DNA of 64,000 nucleotides from JBBDIX01 sp050486225 (GCA_050486225.1 JBJHCV010000007.1:1-64000); one strand, 5' to 3'; numbered from the stretch's first letter, positions 7,976 to 16,898 are shown. The notes: generated by a model from the letters alone, not told the origin. Made by a program: numbers and translations.

Positions 7976-9300
7976 GTCTGTTGCTCCTGTGGGAGTGTCA
8001 TCGGTGACAGTTGCACGGTCGGGGAAACTGGCGGTGGGGAACCGGTACTGGTGTTCGCCTCGTACGTCGCAGCGATCGCGAAGAGGTCGTCTTCACCGCG
8101 AGGTCTCCCGACGAACTGGAGGCCCGCGGGCATTCCGCTCTTCGCGAGGCCACATGGGACGGTGAGTGCTGGCGCCCCGGCGAGTGACCACGGGTGTGTG
8201 AACAACGTGAGTGTGGCTGCGTCTACTGAGTTGCCTGCGTCGTCGAGCCTTGGCGCGACCGTCGACTTCGTCGGTAGGGCAATGGCATCGAACACTGCCC
8301 AGAAGGCGCGGAGTTCCGAGCGCCACCGCGTCCTCGTCGCCATGGCGTCTCGATGGTCGAGGTGGGTGAGGCCTGCGCCCTCAAGGATCCTCGCCCTGGT
8401 CGCGGCGTTCAACTTCCTCGGGCGGATCGCCAGCGCCCTCGCGTGCTGAAGGTAAGCCTCTCGGGCGATGACGTCACGAGTTGCCTGCCAGACCCGGTGG
8501 TAGTTGGCGAACGTGATGCTGTGCAGTGACGCGCCGAGTTCCTGCAGCACTGCGAGGGCGCCGTGGAACTGCTGAAGGACCTCATCGCTGGTGTTCCCCT
8601 CGATCAGATCCACCGGCACTCCCACGGTTCGAGTCTGCAGGGATCCGGCGACAAGGTTGGCGGGACCCTGGGCGGCGCCACCCACCGGAGTCGCCATCAC
8701 GTGGAACAGGTCTCGAACCCGTTCGACCGTGGTCGCGATGGGGCCGACCGTGTCAAGCGTCGGCGCGGTTGGTGTGATGCCGTCCATCGGCAAGGCACCC
8801 ACCGTGGGCCGCAGGCCTACGACCCCGGTGTATGCACAAGGAGTCCGGATGGATCCGCCCGTGTCAGTCCCGAGCGCGGCGTCAACGACTTCTGCAGCTA
8901 CCGCGACCGCTGCTCCGGAGCTGGAGCCGCCAGAGACGCGCTCGTGGTCATGTGGGTTGCGGCACGCCCCGAAAGCGGAGTTGAGCCCGAAGCCACCGAG
9001 CCCAAATTCGTCCATGTTGCACTTGCCGGCGATGGTGGCCCCGGCGATCCGCAATCGCTCGACGACCGTCGCGTCGTGACGTGCCATTCGGCGATCGTGC
9101 CAGCGGGACCCGTTGGTCGTGGGCATTCCGCGCACGGCGATGTTGTCCTTCACTGCGACCCGCAGTCCTGCGAGGCGCCCGTGGCGCATGTCGTCGGACC
9201 CCGATCCTCCACCCGGCAGGTACGTGAATGCGCGGAGGTCGCCGTCGGTATCCCCGGCACTCGTGGCGGAGGGTTCGCCGTTCACTGGAGCCGCCAGCAC
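7972..9300 (-). CDS. amidase signature family hydrolase
   Basis: An amidase-signature enzyme, about 442 residues from the GTG chosen here. The Ser-cisSer-Lys triad is visible: Lys in VAVKDN (about residue 51), the serine cluster SGGSSSGAAVAVA (about 123-135) and the nucleophile in GTDTGGSIRTP (about 150). Members hydrolyse carboxamides or act in GatA; no gatB or gatC is nearby, so a catabolic amidase is more likely. The start is uncertain: GTG at 9300 and GTG at 9285 are both plausible, and neither has a strong ribosome site. An in-frame upstream extension would overlap the hydrolase gene. It follows the metallo-hydrolase gene by 28 bases. Confidence 0.88.
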   Translation of the reverse strand: MLAAPVNGEPSATSAGDTDGDLRAFTYLPGGGSGSDDMRHGRLAGLRVAVKDNIAVRGMPTTNGSRWHDRRMARHDATVVERLRIAGATIAGKCNMDEFGLGGFGLNSAFGACRNPHDHERVSGGSSSGAAVAVAAEVVDAALGTDTGGSIRTPCAYTGVVGLRPTVGALPMDGITPTAPTLDTVGPIATTVERVRDLFHVMATPVGGAAQGPANLVAGSLQTRTVGVPVDLIEGNTSDEVLQQFHGALAVLQELGASLHSITFANYHRVWQATRDVIAREAYLQHARALAIRPRKLNAATRARILEGAGLTHLDHRDAMATRTRWRSELRAFWAVFDAIALPTKSTVAPRLDDAGNSVDAATLTLFTHPWSLAGAPALTVPCGLAKSGMPAGLQFVGRPRGEDDLFAIAATYEANTSTGSPPPVSPTVQLSPMTLPQEQQT

Positions 9301-9328
9301 GGATCGAACGGTCTGGAGATTCTTGGCA

Positions 9329-10156
9329 TCACGCCTGCTTCCGTGACGCGAACGCCTTCTCCACCCATTGGGCCAGTCGTTCGGGGTGCAGCAACCCGTC
9401 GAACCGAGATGCGAGGACCTGTTCTGCCTGCGACGCGTCGCCCCCGTCGGCAGCAACCCTTCGGCAGTCCTCTACCACCTGGTCGATGAACTCAAGTTGC
9501 TGGTCGATCAGTCTCAGATCTCCGAAGGCCCCGTGTCCCGGGATGACGACGTCGACTTCTGCCGAGCGCAACTCGAGCAAGGACTCGCTGAGACCGTCGA
9601 TATCGCCATCCCGCATGACTGGAACCGTGCCGTTGAAGATCAGGTCCCCGATCAGGAGTACGCGTTGGTCGGGAATCTCGAGGACGAGATCTCCCGCAGT
9701 GTGCGCACGCCGGCCCACCGAGCGGATGGTCAACTCTCTCGGGCCCACGCGGACCCGAAGTTCACCTTCGAGCGTCTCGGTCGGGAGACGGAGTTCGGCG
9801 CCATCCAACGCATCTTTCATCTTGGGGCTCGAGTTACGAAGCCTGTCTAGGTAGCCCTCGCCGATCTCGCGCAACGTCTGGGCCGTCGTGGGGTGCGCGA
9901 GAATTCTGGACGTGGGAATTGTTCCGTTTCCGAAGGTGTGATCGCCGTGGTAGTGCGTGTTGACCAGCATCGAAATCCGACCACCTCGCACGCGTCCGAG
10001 CGTGTCGACGAGGTCCTGCGCCAGTCCAGGCGTCGTGAGTGAGTCCACAACGGTCCAGCCGTCATCTTCACCGTCGATGGCGACGGCGTTCGACATGCCG
10101 TCAGTGCCCAAGAACACGTAGACGCCGTCTACGACCTCGGCGAACGTTGTGCGCAT
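9329..10156 (-). CDS. metallo-beta-lactamase fold hydrolase
   Basis: A metallo-beta-lactamase-fold protein, 275 residues. Zinc ligands are visible: H68-x-H70-x-D72-H73 in NTHYHGDHTFGN, H152 in RRAHTAGD, D171 in LLIGDLIF and H208 in IPGHGAFGD. The D-H-T-F-G-N and RAHTAGD segments are typical of the SoxH/quinoprotein-relay or cyclase-like MBL hydrolases found in catabolic clusters rather than of antibiotic-resistance enzymes. The start at 10156 (MRTTFAEVV) has a GAAGAG site; upstream starts give no family sequence. It is the first gene of the minus-strand operon running to 4709 and is divergent from the MFS gene. Confidence 0.88.
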   Translation of the reverse strand: MRTTFAEVVDGVYVFLGTDGMSNAVAIDGEDDGWTVVDSLTTPGLAQDLVDTLGRVRGGRISMLVNTHYHGDHTFGNGTIPTSRILAHPTTAQTLREIGEGYLDRLRNSSPKMKDALDGAELRLPTETLEGELRVRVGPRELTIRSVGRRAHTAGDLVLEIPDQRVLLIGDLIFNGTVPVMRDGDIDGLSESLLELRSAEVDVVIPGHGAFGDLRLIDQQLEFIDQVVEDCRRVAADGGDASQAEQVLASRFDGLLHPERLAQWVEKAFASRKQA

Positions 10157-10267
10157 CTCGTCATCTCTTCCTGTCGGTTCGCGCGCGACATTGCGGTCCG
10201 TCCGGACGTCCCGAGACGTGGGCAGGAGCACCAAGAACCCGAAGACGTGTACGCTGGCCGCACGATA

Positions 10268-10282
10268 GTTACCCTAGCGCAC
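10268..10282. promoter_or_regulatory. candidate island operator half-site between the two divergent units
   Basis: The 15-mer GTTACCCTAGCGCAC lies between the divergent metallo-hydrolase and MFS genes. Its complement GTGCGCTAGGGTAAC shares 11 of 15 bases with the half-site at 15230-15244 (counted by eye). Regulation by the IclR protein at 3845 is inferred. Confidence 0.35.
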
Positions 10283-10360
10283 AGATGTCGAGATTCGGGG
10301 AATGGTTCTTCGTCGCCGTCGGAGTCAGACGCTCGTGATGCGCTCGTTGGTTAGGCGTTG

Positions 10361-11533
10361 ATGGACTTGCGTGCCGAGTGGCGCGTCTTCGTCGCCACTG
10401 GATGTGCAGTCGCCTGTGTCCACGCTGCTCGACCAGTCGCTTCGTATCGAGCGTTGGAGTTGGGTGGCTCCGCGGTTGCCGTCGGGTTGATCGCCGGTGC
10501 CTTCGCCATTCTGCCCGTCTTGACGTCGGTTCCGCTGGGTCGTGCCATGGATCGACATGGTTCACGACCGTTCTTCTTGTCCGGACTGGCGGTCCTGGTG
10601 CTGGCTGCTGGAGCCAGTGGCATGTGGGCATCCGTGATGGCGCTGGGCGCTGCTCAGGCGTTGTTGGGCCTCGGACAGGTCGCGATGGCGTTGGGCTCTC
10701 AGACGATCGTCGGAACCCGGCCCGTCGGGCCAGATCGGGACCGTGCGTTCGCGCGGTTGGCCGTGGCAACGTCGTTCGGGCAACTGCTCGGCCCTGCGCT
10801 GGCCGGAAGCATGCTGGACCGTGCGTGGGGTATCGCGCTTCTGCCGACCACGCGCGCGTTCCTCGCGGCAGGCATCGTGGGTGCCGTCGGTTTCGCACTC
10901 GCGTCACCTTCGTTCGGCATTTCGAGGAGCCTCGAGGCGGACGAGGAGGTCCAACGGCCTCGGTCCAGCATCGCGTCGATCGCTCGCAGCCCGGGCATGT
11001 CCCAGGCGCTCGGCACGAGCATCGCCGTCGTGACCGGAATCGACCTGCTGATCGTGTATCTGCCTGTGATTGGCGAGAGTCGCGGTATCAGTCCGGGCGT
11101 CGTCGGAGTCCTACTGTCGATTCGCGCTGCCGGAGGACTGGCGTCCCGCGTCTGCCTGCCACTCCTCCTGAGACGGTGTCAGCGGAACGACATCCTGGTC
11201 GCGGCGCTCTCGTTCGCTGGTGCGGCAATGGTTGGTGTGGCCTTCACGAGCAGTGTCGCCGGCCTTGCACTGTTCATCGCTGTGATCGGGTTCGCCCTCG
11301 GGCTAGGCGCGCCGGTGACGATTGCGTGGGTGACGGACCAGGCCCCGAACCGTGAGCGAGGTACGGCCTTAGCGCTGCGCATGCTCGGCAATCGTGCAAG
11401 TCAGATCGTGCTGCCTGTCGTCGCCGGAGGGTCCGCTGTTGCTCTCGGGCCAGGCTCGGTATTCGTCTTTCTCGCCAGTTCGCTGGTCGTCAGTTCTGTG
11501 TGGGTCCACTGGGCTCGAGCAACGCGCATGTGA
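10361..11533 (+). CDS. MFS transporter
   Basis: A major facilitator superfamily permease, 390 residues, with about 12 hydrophobic helices. The loop 2-3 motif is recognisable as VPLGRAMDRHGSRPFFLSG near residues 50-68, and the same type of loop recurs in the second half (RVCLPLLLRRCQRNDILV). The ATG at 10361 is preceded in frame by TTG at 10358. The Shine-Dalgarno sequence is weak (TTAGGCG). It stands first in the plus-strand direction of the island, upstream of the tripartite transporter, and may export or import the pathway substrate. Substrate unknown. Confidence 0.85.
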   Translation: MDLRAEWRVFVATGCAVACVHAARPVASYRALELGGSAVAVGLIAGAFAILPVLTSVPLGRAMDRHGSRPFFLSGLAVLVLAAGASGMWASVMALGAAQALLGLGQVAMALGSQTIVGTRPVGPDRDRAFARLAVATSFGQLLGPALAGSMLDRAWGIALLPTTRAFLAAGIVGAVGFALASPSFGISRSLEADEEVQRPRSSIASIARSPGMSQALGTSIAVVTGIDLLIVYLPVIGESRGISPGVVGVLLSIRAAGGLASRVCLPLLLRRCQRNDILVAALSFAGAAMVGVAFTSSVAGLALFIAVIGFALGLGAPVTIAWVTDQAPNRERGTALALRMLGNRASQIVLPVVAGGSAVALGPGSVFVFLASSLVVSSVWVHWARATRM

Positions 11534-11587
11534 AGGGATGCCGGCTCGGGAGAAAGTGGTGTCGCGGCGCGACATGCAGATGAGGTC

Positions 11588-11616
11588 TTGACGCGGGGCA
11601 GCGGTTTGTCAATAAT
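11588..11616 (+). promoter_or_regulatory. probable sigma70-type promoter of the tctCAB unit
   Basis: TTGACG (11588-11593) and AATAAT (11611-11616) are separated by exactly 17 bases, a strong vegetative-type promoter pair and unusually AT-rich for this genome. The predicted start near 11623 gives a leader of about 150 bases before tctC. The -10 box abuts the repeated GAACGAAC-type sites, suggesting repression. Confidence 0.6.
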
Positions 11617-11649
11617 GTCGCAGAACGAACGATGGTGCGCATAACGAAC
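11616..11649. promoter_or_regulatory. tandem operator-like repeats at the tctC promoter
   Basis: Two copies of a 15-mer repeat with a 19-base period: TGTCGCAGAACGAAC (11616-11630) and GTGCGCATAACGAAC (11635-11649), identical at 11 of 15 positions. The second copy matches GTGCGCTAATCGAAC in front of the CoA-transferase genes at 12 of 15. On the other strand these read GTTCG..., like operators of IclR-family regulators of protocatechuate genes as I recall them. Binding by the island IclR protein is inferred. Confidence 0.5.
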
Positions 11650-11774
11650 ATCGCGCCATCGGAACGGACCCCGCCACTCGAGCAGCGAGCGTGCTCCGGA
11701 GGGTGCGGGACTGGACCAGCGGTCAGCGGAATCGCTGATGAGGCCGCTCGGAGACAGCAATCGAGGAGCAAGTC

Positions 11775-12950
11775 ATGAGGACAGTGCGATTGAAGCAGCG
11801 CGGGAAGGCAAGGTTGCTCCGGCGGACGGTTGCCTCTGTGGCGGCGCTGGCGCTCGTCTTGGCAGCGTGTGGAGGCGACGAGCCTGCGGTATCCGATGCG
11901 CCAACTACGTCCGACGCCGAGCCATCGACGTCGGACGATTCGCCCGCTGAAGCCGACGAGCCAGCGGGCAACTTCTACGAGGGTGGCCGGCTCGAGGTCC
12001 TGATCGCCCATGGCACCGGCGGAGGGACCGACATCCAGGGCCGCTTCGTCGGAGACTGGCTCGTCGACATGCTCCCGGGAGACCCGAGAGTGGTGTACGA
12101 CAACGTCTCTGGCGGAGGCACTCTGATCGGAGCAAACGCCTACGCCTCGCGGCCGGCAGACGGGTTCCACCTCTGGTTCTCATCGGCGTCCACGACGTAC
12201 CAGGCGATCCTCGGTCACCCGGAAGTACGGTTCGACTTCAACGACTACCAGCCCGTCATCGGGGTTCCTGCAGGCTCCGTCGTCTACGGTTCGCCCGCCG
12301 TCGGGGACTTCACCGACCAGCAGCAGACGTTCATTCATGCGAATCAGGACCCCGCAGGTCTGGCCCTGACGATGCTGCTCGGGTACGACATCCTTGGCAT
12401 CGATCACCAGGCTGTATTCGGCTACAGCAGTGGTGAACGGGTCATCGCGGTTGAGTCAGGTGAGGCGCTGGGCGCATACGCCACGGTTGGGCAGTACCAG
12501 GAACTCGTCCGTCCCCTAGAGGAGTCGGGTCAGGTCCGGCTCTTCTACACGGCCGGCCAGTTGCAGGGGGGTCAGGTCGTGCGGGACCCAGCGTGGCCTG
12601 ACGTCCCGTCGATTGCCGAGGTCTACGAGGACATGCACGGTGAAGCTCCGTCCGGTGAAGCCTGGGAGGCGTACAAGGCGCTCCTGAACTCCGGCTACAC
12701 GCTCCAGAAGATTCTGTGGGTGCACCGCGACGCTCCGCAGGAAGCCAAGGATGCTCTCGCTGCAGCCGCTGCCGAGTTGGCTGCGAACGACGAGTTCCGC
12801 GCAGAGGGTGAGGTCGTGCTCGAGTACGACATCATGGTCGGTCAGGAACTCGAAGACGCGGTCGCGGACATGCTCGCGGTGGATCCCGCCGTCATCGAGT
12901 GGCTGCTCCAGTACCTCATCGATGAGTACGACTTCGACATCACGAACTGA
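11775..12950 (+). CDS. tctC: tripartite tricarboxylate transporter substrate-binding lipoprotein (TctC/Bug family)
   Basis: The extracytoplasmic receptor of a TTT transporter, 391 residues. An export signal with basic N-region and hydrophobic core ends in the lipobox LVLAAC with C32 as the lipidation site. A Thr/Ser/Glu/Asp-rich linker follows to about residue 65, and then the binding domain starts (RLEVLIAHGTGGGTDIQGR), with the Bug-family PGDPRVVYDNVSGGGTLIGANAY region. It should trap an organic acid outside the membrane for the TctA-TctB pair. GAGGAG lies 7 bases ahead of the ATG. tctA follows after 134 bases. Confidence 0.9.
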   Translation: MRTVRLKQRGKARLLRRTVASVAALALVLAACGGDEPAVSDAPTTSDAEPSTSDDSPAEADEPAGNFYEGGRLEVLIAHGTGGGTDIQGRFVGDWLVDMLPGDPRVVYDNVSGGGTLIGANAYASRPADGFHLWFSSASTTYQAILGHPEVRFDFNDYQPVIGVPAGSVVYGSPAVGDFTDQQQTFIHANQDPAGLALTMLLGYDILGIDHQAVFGYSSGERVIAVESGEALGAYATVGQYQELVRPLEESGQVRLFYTAGQLQGGQVVRDPAWPDVPSIAEVYEDMHGEAPSGEAWEAYKALLNSGYTLQKILWVHRDAPQEAKDALAAAAAELAANDEFRAEGEVVLEYDIMVGQELEDAVADMLAVDPAVIEWLLQYLIDEYDFDITN

Positions 12951-13084
12951 TCCTGACCTCGTCGTGAGGTACCGACGGCCCTTGGGCGTCATCTCTCTCA
13001 GGGGCCGTCGGCAGTTCATGGAGCGCCGGCCGCAAGTGGAACCATCGTCCAACGTCGACATCTCGCCACAAGGTAGGTGCTGTC

Positions 13085-14620
13085 TTGATTGAACTCGGAG
13101 TCGATGCGCTGACGGCACTCCTCGACCCTTCGCGCTTGGCTTTCGTGTTCGTCGGCGTGTTCGTGGGAATGTGTGTCGGCCTGATCCCTGGACTTGGCGG
13201 TGTGGTCGGGATGTCGATCCTGCTGCCATTCACCTTTGGGATGGACCCCTACTCGGGTCTCGCCATGCTCATCGGGATGATGGCGGTGACGACGACGGCG
13301 GACACCTTCCCATCCGTGCTCCTCGGTATTCCGGGTACTGCCGGATCCCAGGCGACCATCATGGACGGCTATCCCCTTGCTCAACAGGGGGAGGCACGTC
13401 GAGCCCTCGGCGCGGCATTCTTCGTCTCAATGATCGGCGGGATCTTCGGCGCCCTCTTCATGTTCGGGGGCATCTTCGTCGTCCGTCCGATCGTGCTGGC
13501 CATGGGTTCGCCCGAACTGTTGATGCTGTCCGTGCTCGGACTGAGCATGGTGGGCGTCATGGCTCGAGGCACACCCGTCACGGGGCTCCTGGCAGCATTC
13601 GTGGGGCTGCTGCTCGGAACGATGGGCATCTCGGCGGGAACCGCGCAGTCGCGATTCACGTTCGGCAGCCTCTACATGCTCGAAGGTCTGTCCCTCAGCG
13701 TGTTGGCAATCGGCCTGTTCGCCATTCCTGAGATGGTCGATCTCGTCGTGGCAAAGCGGAAGGTTTCGAAGTCCGGAATCCTCAGTGGACGGATGATTGA
13801 CGGGGTACGCGACGCCTTGAGCAAGGGAAAGCGGCTGATCGTTCAGAGCAGTGCGATCGGATCATTCGTCGGGATGCTGCCGGGGATTGGCGGGCCAGCC
13901 ATCGACTGGATCTCCTATGGCATCGCCAAGCAGACCGTCAAGGACAGTTCGCAGTTCGGCAAGGGTGACATCCGAGGAGTTATCGCCCCGGAGAGTGCGA
14001 ACAACGCCAAGGAGGGCGGCGCGCTCCTGCCCACGCTGGTCTTCGGCATTCCTGGCACAGGGAGCACTGCGATCCTCCTCGGGGGACTCCTCGTCTTTGG
14101 CATCCGACCGGGCCCGGCGATGTTGACGGACAACCTGGACATCACGCTCCTCATCATCTGGACGCTGGTTCTGGCCAATGCGATCGGGGCCCTGCTCTGC
14201 TTTGGTCTCGCCGGGTGGATCGCGCGTCTGTGCATGATCCCGGCTGCAACTCTGGTGCCCTTCCTCCTGGTGGTGCTCGTCGTCGCGAGCTACCAGAGCA
14301 CCAATCACTGGGCCGACATCCTGGTGCTCGGAATCTTCGGTGTCGTCGGATGGGTGATGAAGCAGGTTGGGTGGCCCCGCGCGCCGCTCCTCATCGGATT
14401 CGTGCTGTCGACGCCGGTCGAGCGGTATCTGTTCATCTCGTACAGCAGGTACGGCTGGGAGTGGATCTCGTTCCCCTGGGTGATGACGATCGGGACGTTT
14501 ACGATCGTTCTGACCATCACGATGGCGATCCTCCAGTTGCGGGGTCGGTCCCCTCGGGCTTCGTTGACGACGGCCGAGGGTGCGGACAGCACGACCCCCA
14601 AGGGGACGCACGATGCGTGA
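13085..14620 (+). CDS. tctA: tripartite tricarboxylate transporter large permease TctA
   Basis: The 12-helix large membrane subunit of the TTT transporter, 511 residues, driven by ion gradients. Family motifs include GLIPGLGGVVGMSILLPFTFGMDP near residue 30 (in pieces), the repeated glycine-proline motif FVGMLPGIGGPAIDW in the second half, and GVIAPESANNAKEGGALLPTL. The start is a TTG at 13085 with AAGGTAGG upstream; no ATG or GTG fits as well. The 3' end overlaps tctB by 8 bases. It serves the TctC receptor encoded just upstream. Confidence 0.92.
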   Translation: MIELGVDALTALLDPSRLAFVFVGVFVGMCVGLIPGLGGVVGMSILLPFTFGMDPYSGLAMLIGMMAVTTTADTFPSVLLGIPGTAGSQATIMDGYPLAQQGEARRALGAAFFVSMIGGIFGALFMFGGIFVVRPIVLAMGSPELLMLSVLGLSMVGVMARGTPVTGLLAAFVGLLLGTMGISAGTAQSRFTFGSLYMLEGLSLSVLAIGLFAIPEMVDLVVAKRKVSKSGILSGRMIDGVRDALSKGKRLIVQSSAIGSFVGMLPGIGGPAIDWISYGIAKQTVKDSSQFGKGDIRGVIAPESANNAKEGGALLPTLVFGIPGTGSTAILLGGLLVFGIRPGPAMLTDNLDITLLIIWTLVLANAIGALLCFGLAGWIARLCMIPAATLVPFLLVVLVVASYQSTNHWADILVLGIFGVVGWVMKQVGWPRAPLLIGFVLSTPVERYLFISYSRYGWEWISFPWVMTIGTFTIVLTITMAILQLRGRSPRASLTTAEGADSTTPKGTHDA

Positions 14621-15173
14621 CAGCACCGATTCCGTGCACGACTCCTCTCTCGCGCCTCCGCGTCGGATCAGCCTCGTGGTGCGCCTACGGTTCGTGGCCA
14701 CGACTCTGGTGTTGATCGCCATGATCTATGTCATCCCCATTGCGAACGGCTTCCGTGGGCTGTCGCGGCCGATGCCCCTGCTCGTGGCTTGCGGTGGCGC
14801 ACTACTTGCGTCGATGTCGCTCGTCACCGACTTCCACAAACTGCGGAAGGGGCGTGCGATCGTGGCTGGCGATGAACTCATCACCGCGACGATCGGCGAA
14901 AACGACGAGAACGCAGGAGTCGCAGCCCGCGCAGCACTGAGAATCGGGGCCTGGCTCCTGGCGTACGTAGCAATGGTGGCTGTCGTGGGCGTCTTGGTCG
15001 CGAGCATCGCCTTCGTCGTGGTGTTCGGGCGCGTCGTCGCGACATGGAGTTGGCGGCAAGCGGCGGTGTCCGGGGTGGCAATGGGGGTCTCGCTCGTGGT
15101 CATGAGGGAGGCACTCGGGCTCAGGTGGCCCCGGTCGGTCCTCGACTGGCTCGGATGGTTGCCCTACCCGTGA
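14613..15173 (+). CDS. tctB: tripartite tricarboxylate transporter small permease TctB
   Basis: The small membrane subunit of the TTT transporter, 186 residues, with a hydrophilic N-terminus and four or five hydrophobic helices (LVLIAMIYVIPIANGF, LLVACGGALLASMS, GAWLLAYVAMVAVVGVLVAS, VAMGVSLVVMREALGL). The ATG at 14613 lies inside the tctA 3' end with AGGGGA upstream, giving an 8-base overlap. Sequence in TctB is poorly conserved, so the assignment rests on size, topology and position after tctA. Confidence 0.85.
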   Translation: MRDSTDSVHDSSLAPPRRISLVVRLRFVATTLVLIAMIYVIPIANGFRGLSRPMPLLVACGGALLASMSLVTDFHKLRKGRAIVAGDELITATIGENDENAGVAARAALRIGAWLLAYVAMVAVVGVLVASIAFVVVFGRVVATWSWRQAAVSGVAMGVSLVVMREALGLRWPRSVLDWLGWLPYP

Positions 15174-15210
15174 GGTTCGCCGTGTGTGTCGATGGCGCGC
15201 GCCCTACGGC

Positions 15211-15244
15211 GTTCGGATAATGTACAAGCGTGCGCTAATCGAAC
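15211..15244. promoter_or_regulatory. 34-bp palindromic operator candidate before the CoA-transferase genes
   Basis: GTTCGGATAATGTAC (15211-15225), spacer AAGC, and GTGCGCTAATCGAAC (15230-15244) form an imperfect palindrome (10 of 15 arm positions pair). GATAAT at 15215-15220 could be a -10 box inside it. The arms resemble the GTTCGATAATCGCAC-type site recalled for PcaR/PcaU, IclR-family regulators. The CoA-transferase start follows 18 bases later. Confidence 0.55.
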
Positions 15245-15262
15245 TAGGAAGGTGGTACGAGT

Positions 15263-16087
15263 TTGGCGACGCTCACGACGTTGGCGCAGGGGATCGCTGA
15301 CCTGGTCCATGACGGAGACAAGGTTGCGCTCGAGGGGTTCACGCACCTGATTCCCGTGGCCGCCGGTCATGAGATCATTCGCCAGAGACGCCGCGACCTG
15401 ACGCTGATCCGGATGACTCCGGACATCGTTTACGACCAGCTGATCGGAGCTGGGTGCGTCAGAAAGCTGGTGTTTTCGTGGGGCGGGAACCCTGGTGTGG
15501 GTTCGCTCCATCGGTTTCGGGATGCGGTTGAGAACGCGTGGCCCTCGCCGCTGGAACTGGAGGAGCACAGCCATCACGGGATGGCGAATCGTTACGTCGC
15601 CGGAGCCAGCGGACTTCCGTTTGCTGTCATACGTGGCTACCGGGGCACGGATCTGGTCGGACATACCGATTCGATCAAGCCGATCACATGTCCGTTCACC
15701 GGCGAAGAACTCATTGCGGTACCAGCGATTCGTCCAGATGTCGCTGTCGTGCATGCCCAGAGAGCAGACACGGAAGGCAACGTGCAGTACTGGGGAATCT
15801 CAGGTGTCCAGAAGGAAGCGGTCCTGGCGGCGGATCGTTCACTGGTCACCGTTGAAGAGGTCGTCGACGTCTTGGAACCGAAACCGGGCGCGATCGTGTT
15901 GCCGTCGTGGGCTGTGAACCTTGTGGCCGTGGTCCCGGGAGGCGCAAGGCCGTCATACGCCCACGGGTACTACGAGAGAGACAACGACGAATACAGGGCG
16001 TGGGACGAGGTCAGTCGAGATCGTGATCGGTTCCGAGAGTGGGTCGGTCAACTCGCGGCTGAGGCAGCAGGACCTGCTCATGGATGA
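15263..16087 (+). CDS. CoA-transferase subunit A (family I, glutaconate CoA-transferase-like)
   Basis: The alpha subunit of a family I CoA-transferase, 274 residues, like GctA, CatI or IpdA. It starts MATLTTLAQGIADLVHDGDKVALEGF and contains VRKLVFSWGGNPGVGSLHRFRDAVE and VAVVHAQRADTEGNVQYWGI, both family patterns. The start is TTG at 15263 with AGGAAGG ten bases upstream. It overlaps the subunit B gene by 8 bases, so the two are coupled. The pair should move CoA between acyl-CoA and a free carboxylate, activating or releasing a pathway acid. The specific acid cannot be assigned. Confidence 0.88.
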   Translation: MATLTTLAQGIADLVHDGDKVALEGFTHLIPVAAGHEIIRQRRRDLTLIRMTPDIVYDQLIGAGCVRKLVFSWGGNPGVGSLHRFRDAVENAWPSPLELEEHSHHGMANRYVAGASGLPFAVIRGYRGTDLVGHTDSIKPITCPFTGEELIAVPAIRPDVAVVHAQRADTEGNVQYWGISGVQKEAVLAADRSLVTVEEVVDVLEPKPGAIVLPSWAVNLVAVVPGGARPSYAHGYYERDNDEYRAWDEVSRDRDRFREWVGQLAAEAAGPAHG

Positions 16088-16868
16088 GGTGACTCGAGAC
16101 ACGGATCGCCGTGACGACTGGACTGCCGACGAGATGATGACGGCTGCGGCCGCTAGGGCTCTCCCGAATGGTTCGGTGTGTTTCGTGGGGATCGGCCTAC
16201 CCAGCCTCGCCGCAAACCTCGCCAAGCGCACACATGCCCCGGAACTCGTCCTGATCTACGAGTCCGGCACGATCGGTGCATCACCATCACGCCTGCCGTT
16301 GTCGATCGGTGACGGAGTCCTGGCGGAATCCGCGCTCTCCGTGGTGAGCGTCCCGGAGGTCTTCAACTACTGGTTGCAGGCCGGCCGTGTTGATGTCGGA
16401 TTTCTCGGTGCGGCCCAGATTGACCGATTCGCCAACATAAATACGACGTTCATCGGTCCGGACTACGACCGGCCAGTGGTCAGATTGCCGGGCGCGGGTG
16501 GTGCTCCTGAGATTGCAAGTTCTTGTGGAGAGGTACTCGTCGTCGTCAGGCAGAACCGACGGACGTTCGTCAGTCGCCTCGACTACATCACATCACTCGG
16601 CTTCGGAACTGGTCCAGGCACGCGCGAGAAGTTCGGGATGCAGGGCAGGGGGCCATCCAAGGTGATCACGGACCTGGGGGTCCTCGAACCCGACCCGGTC
16701 ACGTGCGAACTGACGATGCGGGCACTTCACCCGGGCGTGACCCTGGAAGAAGCACGCGATGCCACGGGCTGGGACCTTGCGGTTGCGTCGGATCTGGCTG
16801 TCACGCCGGCGCCGTCCGAGGAGGAACTGACCGTTCAGCGTCGCCTCCTGGACACCGCTGAAGTGTGA
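16080..16868 (+). CDS. CoA-transferase subunit B (family I, glutaconate CoA-transferase-like)
   Basis: The beta subunit, about 262 residues from the ATG at 16080. The catalytic glutamate of family I is expected at E61 in LIYESGTIGASPSRLPLSIGD (quoted across the motif), equivalent to SENG in other members. NGSVCFVGIGLPSLAANLAKRTHAP and QIDRFANINTTFIGPDY are also typical of the GctB/CatJ group. The start has no strong ribosome site, in keeping with translational coupling to subunit A. The gene ends 30 bases from the convergent molybdenum hydroxylase operon. Confidence 0.88.
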   Translation: MDEVTRDTDRRDDWTADEMMTAAAARALPNGSVCFVGIGLPSLAANLAKRTHAPELVLIYESGTIGASPSRLPLSIGDGVLAESALSVVSVPEVFNYWLQAGRVDVGFLGAAQIDRFANINTTFIGPDYDRPVVRLPGAGGAPEIASSCGEVLVVVRQNRRTFVSRLDYITSLGFGTGPGTREKFGMQGRGPSKVITDLGVLEPDPVTCELTMRALHPGVTLEEARDATGWDLAVASDLAVTPAPSEEELTVQRRLLDTAEV

Positions 16869-16898
16869 CCTCGCTCCACTGGGGACTGCCGCTGGCTC

